From Rubrobacter sp. (GTDB lineage: Bacteria; Actinomycetota; Rubrobacteria; Rubrobacterales; Rubrobacteraceae): a DNA stretch of 55,870 bases. How positions within the stretch are numbered: position 1 is the first letter of the stretch; each line of letters begins with the position of its first letter. The stretch lies in the NCBI GenBank assembly GCA_016781775.1, contig JADDPR010000068.1:1-55870 (forward strand), written 5' to 3'. The position numbers were made by a program, and so were the translations under genes. The notes beneath the pieces are model-generated. The model searched no databases and was not told the DNA's origin. It saw only the letters and a program-made list of their open reading frames with translations. This document shows, one piece after another, positions 52,243 through 55,870 of the stretch.

Positions 52243-53193
52243 TTGAACGCCATCGGGGTCGACGTCGGGGGAACCAAGATCGCCGCCGGTGTCGTGACGC
52301 CGGAGGGGAAGCTTCTCAACGAGGTCCGCTACCCCTCGTCGGGCCCGACGGAGAGGCTCTTGTCGAGCATCGCCCGAGCGATCAACGACGTGGGGGACGG
52401 GTACGAGGTCGGCGGGGTCTGTCTCGCCGTGCCCGGCAACATCCTGGCGACGGAGAACAGAGTGGTCTTTTCGCCCAACCTGCACACCATAGAGAACATC
52501 GACCTCAAGAAGGAGATGAAGGGGAGGACGGGGCTCGACCTCACCGTGGAGAACGACGCGAACGCGGCGGCCTGGGGCGAGTTCCGGTTCGGGGCGGGGG
52601 CCGCGTACGACCATCTCGTCTTCATCACCTTGGGCACCGGGGTGGGGGGCGGGGTGATCTCGCACGGCATGCTCCTGCGCGGCGCGCAGGGGGCGGGCGG
52701 GGAGCTCGGGCACATGACCATCAACGCGACTGGCCCGCGCTGCGGCTGCGGCAACCGGGGCTGCCTGGAGTCGCTCGCCTCGGGGACCGCGATCCAACGG
52801 CGCGCCCGCGAGGTCGCGGCCGAGGAGCCGGGCTCGGCCCTGGGGAGGCTCGCCATCAACCGCAAGGTCCTCGGGGAGGACGTCACGAGGCTCGCCCGGG
52901 AGGGGGACAAGGCGGCGCTCTCGGTGCTGGAGGAGACGGGGATGTGGCTCGGGATCGGGCTCGCGGGCTACACGAACGTCTTCAACCCCGAGGTGATCGC
53001 CATCGGCGGCGGGGCTTCGGCGGCGGGCGACCTGATCCTGGACGCCGCGCGCCGCGAGGTCCACCTTCGCGCCCACTCCCCTGCCCGCGACCTCGTGGAG
53101 ATCAAGGAAGCAACCCTGGGCCCGGAGTCCGGCGTACTCGGTGCCGCGGCCCTCGCCCGCGACGCCTCCGGCGAGTACGTCCTGGGCACCTGA
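52243..53193 (+). CDS. ROK family sugar kinase (glucokinase-like)
   Basis: IGVDVGGTKIAAGVV, ENDANAAAWGEFRFGAG, TLGTGVGGGVI, GELGHMTINATGPRCGCGNRGCLESLASG. TTG start directly after the recJ stop. Confidence 0.94.
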   Translation: MNAIGVDVGGTKIAAGVVTPEGKLLNEVRYPSSGPTERLLSSIARAINDVGDGYEVGGVCLAVPGNILATENRVVFSPNLHTIENIDLKKEMKGRTGLDLTVENDANAAAWGEFRFGAGAAYDHLVFITLGTGVGGGVISHGMLLRGAQGAGGELGHMTINATGPRCGCGNRGCLESLASGTAIQRRAREVAAEEPGSALGRLAINRKVLGEDVTRLAREGDKAALSVLEETGMWLGIGLAGYTNVFNPEVIAIGGGASAAGDLILDAARREVHLRAHSPARDLVEIKEATLGPESGVLGAAALARDASGEYVLGT

Positions 53194-53203
53194 AGACGGC
53201 GCC

Positions 53204-53998
53204 TTGCCCCTCGTAGTCGTCCCGACCCCGATAGGCAACCTCGAAGACATTACGCTTCGCGCCCTGAGGATGCTCGGGGAGGCGGACGTCGTCGCCTGCG
53301 AGGACACCCGCCGCACCGGGCGGCTCCTCGCCCACTACGAGATAAAGAAGCCCCTCGTCCCCCACCACGAGCACAACGAGGAGCGCTCCGCCGAAGGGCT
53401 GGCCCGGAGGGCGCGAGACGAGAAGGTCGCGCTCGTCTCCGACGCCGGCACCCCGCTCGTCTCCGATCCCGGATTCCCGCTCGTGCGGGCGTGCATCGAG
53501 GCCGGCGTGAACGTGGAGGTTCTGCCCGGGCCCTCCGCCCTTATGACGGCGCTCGTCGCCTCTGGGCTCCCGACGGACGTGGTCGTCTTTCTCGGGTTCC
53601 TCCCGCGCAAGGGCCGCGAGCGGAAGGAGCTTCTGGAGAGGATGGGGCGCGAGCCCTCGACGTTCGTGGTCTACGAGTCGCCCCACCGCCTCCTGAAGAC
53701 GCTCGGGGAGCTGCCCCCGGAGGCCCCGGTTGCGGTGTGCAGGGAGCTCACGAAGCTGCACGAGGAGGTCTTCAGGGGGGCGGCGGCGGAGGCGAGGGAG
53801 CATTTCTCCGGCGAGGTGAAGGGGGAGGTCGTGCTCGTCGTCAGGGGCGGCTCGGAGGAGGAGCCCGCGAGCTTCGAGGAGGCCGTCGAGAGGGCGAAGG
53901 GGTACGTCGCGGACGGTGAGAGCACGTCGAGGGCGGCGGCGCGGGCGGCGAAGGAGACGGGGCAGAGGCGGTCGGAGATCTACGACCGTCTCGTGTGA
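53204..53998 (+). CDS. rsmI: 16S rRNA (cytidine-1402-2'-O)-methyltransferase
   Basis: PLVVVPTPIGNLEDITLRALRMLGEADVVACEDTRRTGRLLAHY, SDAGTPLVSDPGFPLVRACIEAG, FLGFLPRKGRERKELLE. Confidence 0.95.
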   Translation: MPLVVVPTPIGNLEDITLRALRMLGEADVVACEDTRRTGRLLAHYEIKKPLVPHHEHNEERSAEGLARRARDEKVALVSDAGTPLVSDPGFPLVRACIEAGVNVEVLPGPSALMTALVASGLPTDVVVFLGFLPRKGRERKELLERMGREPSTFVVYESPHRLLKTLGELPPEAPVAVCRELTKLHEEVFRGAAAEAREHFSGEVKGEVVLVVRGGSEEEPASFEEAVERAKGYVADGESTSRAAARAAKETGQRRSEIYDRLV

Positions 53999-54199
53999 GC
54001 TCCGCTGACGGTCCACCCGGGCCCACTCCTTCAGGTCAGGCGTTGACGGAGCTGCGGGTCCCTTCTTCGAACCTCCCGAGTCGGGGGCGGCAGGCGAATC
54101 TCGTCGCCGCGAACTCCGCCGCGCTACCGGCCAAGGCCGGCGGGATGCCGTCCGGGCTGCCGCAGGCGCGGCGCGCTTTAGGCCGGTGATATCGGGATG

Positions 54200-54270
54200 C
54201 TGCACGAACGACCTGTCGTGACTGTGATCGGCGCTGCGGCGACGCTCGGCTTTGCCCGCCGTTCGTGCAG
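54200..54270. repeat. 11-bp perfect inverted repeat enclosing 49 nt
   Basis: CTGCACGAACG (54200-54210) ... CGTTCGTGCAG (54260-54270). Confidence 0.8.
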
Positions 54271-54546
54271 TACCCTTCCCCTGGGCAACCCGCCGTATTC
54301 TTGCGGGCACCTCCCTTCGTACGCCGGGCGATCGGTGTGCCACCCCTGGCCAACGTCGATAACCCGCAGTTGTGGAACCGCCCGAGCACCTCCTCTACCT
54401 CCGACGTATAGATCCCCACGAACCCTTAGCCCTTCGCCCCGTGCCGAGGCCGCCGATTCGCTGCCGACTGGCGCGCCGCAGCCTGCGCTTCAGAGTCGTT
54501 CGTTTGCTTGGCTCGCCCAGAACCCTCGCCTTGAGTCAGGGCAGAT

Positions 54547-54575
54547 CGCCGGGGAGCGCGCTCCCGGCGGTTTTT
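54547..54575 (+). terminator. Intrinsic terminator-like hairpin in gene-free region
   Basis: CGCCGGGGAGC-GC-GCTCCCGGCG with one bulged G, followed by GTTTTT. Confidence 0.65.
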
Positions 54576-54836
54576 GGCATGTCCGCCGAAGGATCTTCCT
54601 TCCCCCGTATTCTGCCGACGGCTGTTCGTTCGTCCACTCGCCCTCCCTTCCGACCGATCCACGCCGAAGGAAGACGCCTGCGAGACCGAGCGGTGGACCA
54701 AGCAACTTTAGAATAGAAGGCGGCAGGGTGGGCGCACGGTCGTGGTGCGGTTAACATAGGTTTTGGGTGGGTTTGGTTGCACGAGCCCTGGCGGGGCGAT
54801 CATACGCCAGGCGCAACGAGCACGAGGGAGGAAACG

Positions 54837-55520
54837 GTGGATCAGGTACGCGGCATCGGGAGAGACCGCGAGATGCGTCCCGTGAGGGTGTTGTTGGCCG
54901 ACGACCATACGTTGTTCCGTCAGGGGCTGGCGGGTGTCCTGGCCTCCTACGAGGGCATGGAGGTCGTGGGCGAGGTCCCCAACGACGCCGCCGCGCTCGA
55001 GCTCGCCCGCGAGTTGGAGCCCGACGTGGTCGTGATGCAGGTGCAGGTGCCCCTCGAGAGGGCCAAGGAGGCCCTGCGCGAGCTGCAGGAACTTCCGCGC
55101 CCACCCAAGGTCGTTATAGTCACCATGTTCGAGGATCCCCGCTATGTGAGGGAACTGATGGGGTTCGGGGCGAACGCCTATCTCCTCAAGAGCTCTTCGG
55201 CGGAGCACCTCATCGCCGCCATGCGTGCCGCCGTCTTCGACCCGGATGGAGAGCACGTCGTGGTGGAGATGCCGCGCTCGATGCTGGAGATCCGGGGCGG
55301 CGAGGGCGGCGTCCTGTCGGCGAGGGAGATGGAGGTAATTTTGCTGGCGGCGAGGGGGCTCTCCAACCGTCAGATCTCGCGGTCCCTCCACCTCTCGGAG
55401 GCCACGGTCAAGCGCCACCTCGCCAACATCTACCCGAAGATGGGCGTCTCCTCCCGCGGCGAGGCCGCGAGAAAGGCGCTGGCGGAAAATTGGATCACCA
55501 TAGAAGACGTCACCGAGTAG
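54837..55520 (+). CDS. NarL/FixJ-type regulator with atypical receiver domain
   Basis: Receiver VRVLLADDHTLFRQGLAGVL...PDVVVMQVQVP...VTMFEDPRYVRELMGFGANAYLLKSSS; LuxR HTH LSAREMEVILLAARGLSNRQISRSLHLSEATVKRHLANIYPKMGV. GTG 54837 preceded by GGGAGG. Confidence 0.9.
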   Translation: MDQVRGIGRDREMRPVRVLLADDHTLFRQGLAGVLASYEGMEVVGEVPNDAAALELARELEPDVVVMQVQVPLERAKEALRELQELPRPPKVVIVTMFEDPRYVRELMGFGANAYLLKSSSAEHLIAAMRAAVFDPDGEHVVVEMPRSMLEIRGGEGGVLSAREMEVILLAARGLSNRQISRSLHLSEATVKRHLANIYPKMGVSSRGEAARKALAENWITIEDVTE

Positions 55521-55545
55521 GGATCCCGTGGAGAGAGCCGACGGG

Positions 55546-55866
55546 CTAGCAGACGCCCTCCTTCCGGCTCTCGACGAGCGCCTCCGCCTTGTCGAGGGCC
55601 GAGAGCAGACCATTCATGGTCACGTCGTGCGCGTCGGAGGTACGCCCGCCCACTGAGATCACGGCATTCATGCTGTCGGTGATAAGCACGCCCACCCAGC
55701 ACACGACGCCCCGGGGGACCTCCGATCCCTCCCCATCGTAGTTTCTCACCAGCGCGTGGGGCGAGAAGCACTCCGTTTGCGCTTCGAGTTCTTCCGGGGA
55801 GGCGAGGAGCACGTCGTCGCCGGGGCGGTGCTTGAGTAAGGCCAGGCCCAGGGCTTGCCGGTACAT
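55546..55866 (-). CDS. Hypothetical protein, may extend beyond right edge
   Basis: 106-aa minus-strand ORF (LGLALLKHRPGDDVLLASPEELEAQTECFSPHALVRNYDGEG...). Confidence 0.55.
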   Translation of the reverse strand: MYRQALGLALLKHRPGDDVLLASPEELEAQTECFSPHALVRNYDGEGSEVPRGVVCWVGVLITDSMNAVISVGGRTSDAHDVTMNGLLSALDKAEALVESRKEGVC

Positions 55867-55870
55867 CTGA

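Noticed and set aside
50212-53316. 1034-aa minus-strand ORF opposite recJ and the ROK kinase gene
   Set aside because: Mirror-strand open frame with Arg/Pro/Val-rich composition; both plus-strand genes have clear motifs.
54060-54110. tRNA-like GGTTCGAA on the minus strand
   Set aside because: No flanking acceptor, D or anticodon stems could be drawn; only the T-loop-like octamer is present.
53102-54343. 413-aa minus-strand ORF
   Set aside because: Mostly antisense to rsmI. The portion past 54000 has no recognisable domain, so I kept the region as unexplained rather than coding.

Overview
This 55.9-kb, GC-rich window looks like actinobacterial chromosome, probably Rubrobacter-like (an inference from gene content and codon style). 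It is densely coding, and I found no convincing rRNA, tRNA, CRISPR array, prophage or intact mobile element. From left to right it contains: a LolA/RseB-like protein running off the left edge; a one-carbon/osmolyte block on the minus strand (MetH, a homocysteine methyltransferase-MTHFR fusion behind a clear SAM-I riboswitch, sarcosine/dimethylglycine N-methyltransferase, and a frameshifted glycine/sarcosine N-methyltransferase); crtB-crtI; an RlmI-like methyltransferase; a split FtsX-type ABC exporter; rpsF-rpsR-rplI and dnaB; an InhA-like FabI; an LTA-synthase-like sulfatase; acs; a Bax-inhibitor-1 family protein and a zinc metallopeptidase; a Crp/Fnr regulator; two convergent membrane glycosyltransferases; an ECF sigma / zinc anti-sigma / beta-repeat membrane protein module; a peptide ABC operon with two substrate-binding proteins and an embedded DUF1028 gene; an S41 protease; an RfaE2-like nucleotidyltransferase; SpoU methyltransferase; the primary sigma factor; a PLD-family protein; RecJ, a ROK kinase and RsmI; and a LuxR-type regulator whose receiver lacks the phosphoacceptor Asp. 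The best leads are: the 311-bp perfect repeat shared by the two substrate-binding protein genes (gene conversion or assembly artefact); the GSMT frameshift in SAM motif I; a SigW-like promoter directly upstream of the ECF module; a possible AUA start for ribosomal protein S6; a set of apparently leaderless genes; a 19-bp inverted repeat in front of acs; the Asp-less response regulator; and an unexplained 0.8-kb region with an inverted repeat and an orphan terminator. All coordinates and translations were worked out by eye from the sequence and ORF track; no database search was run.
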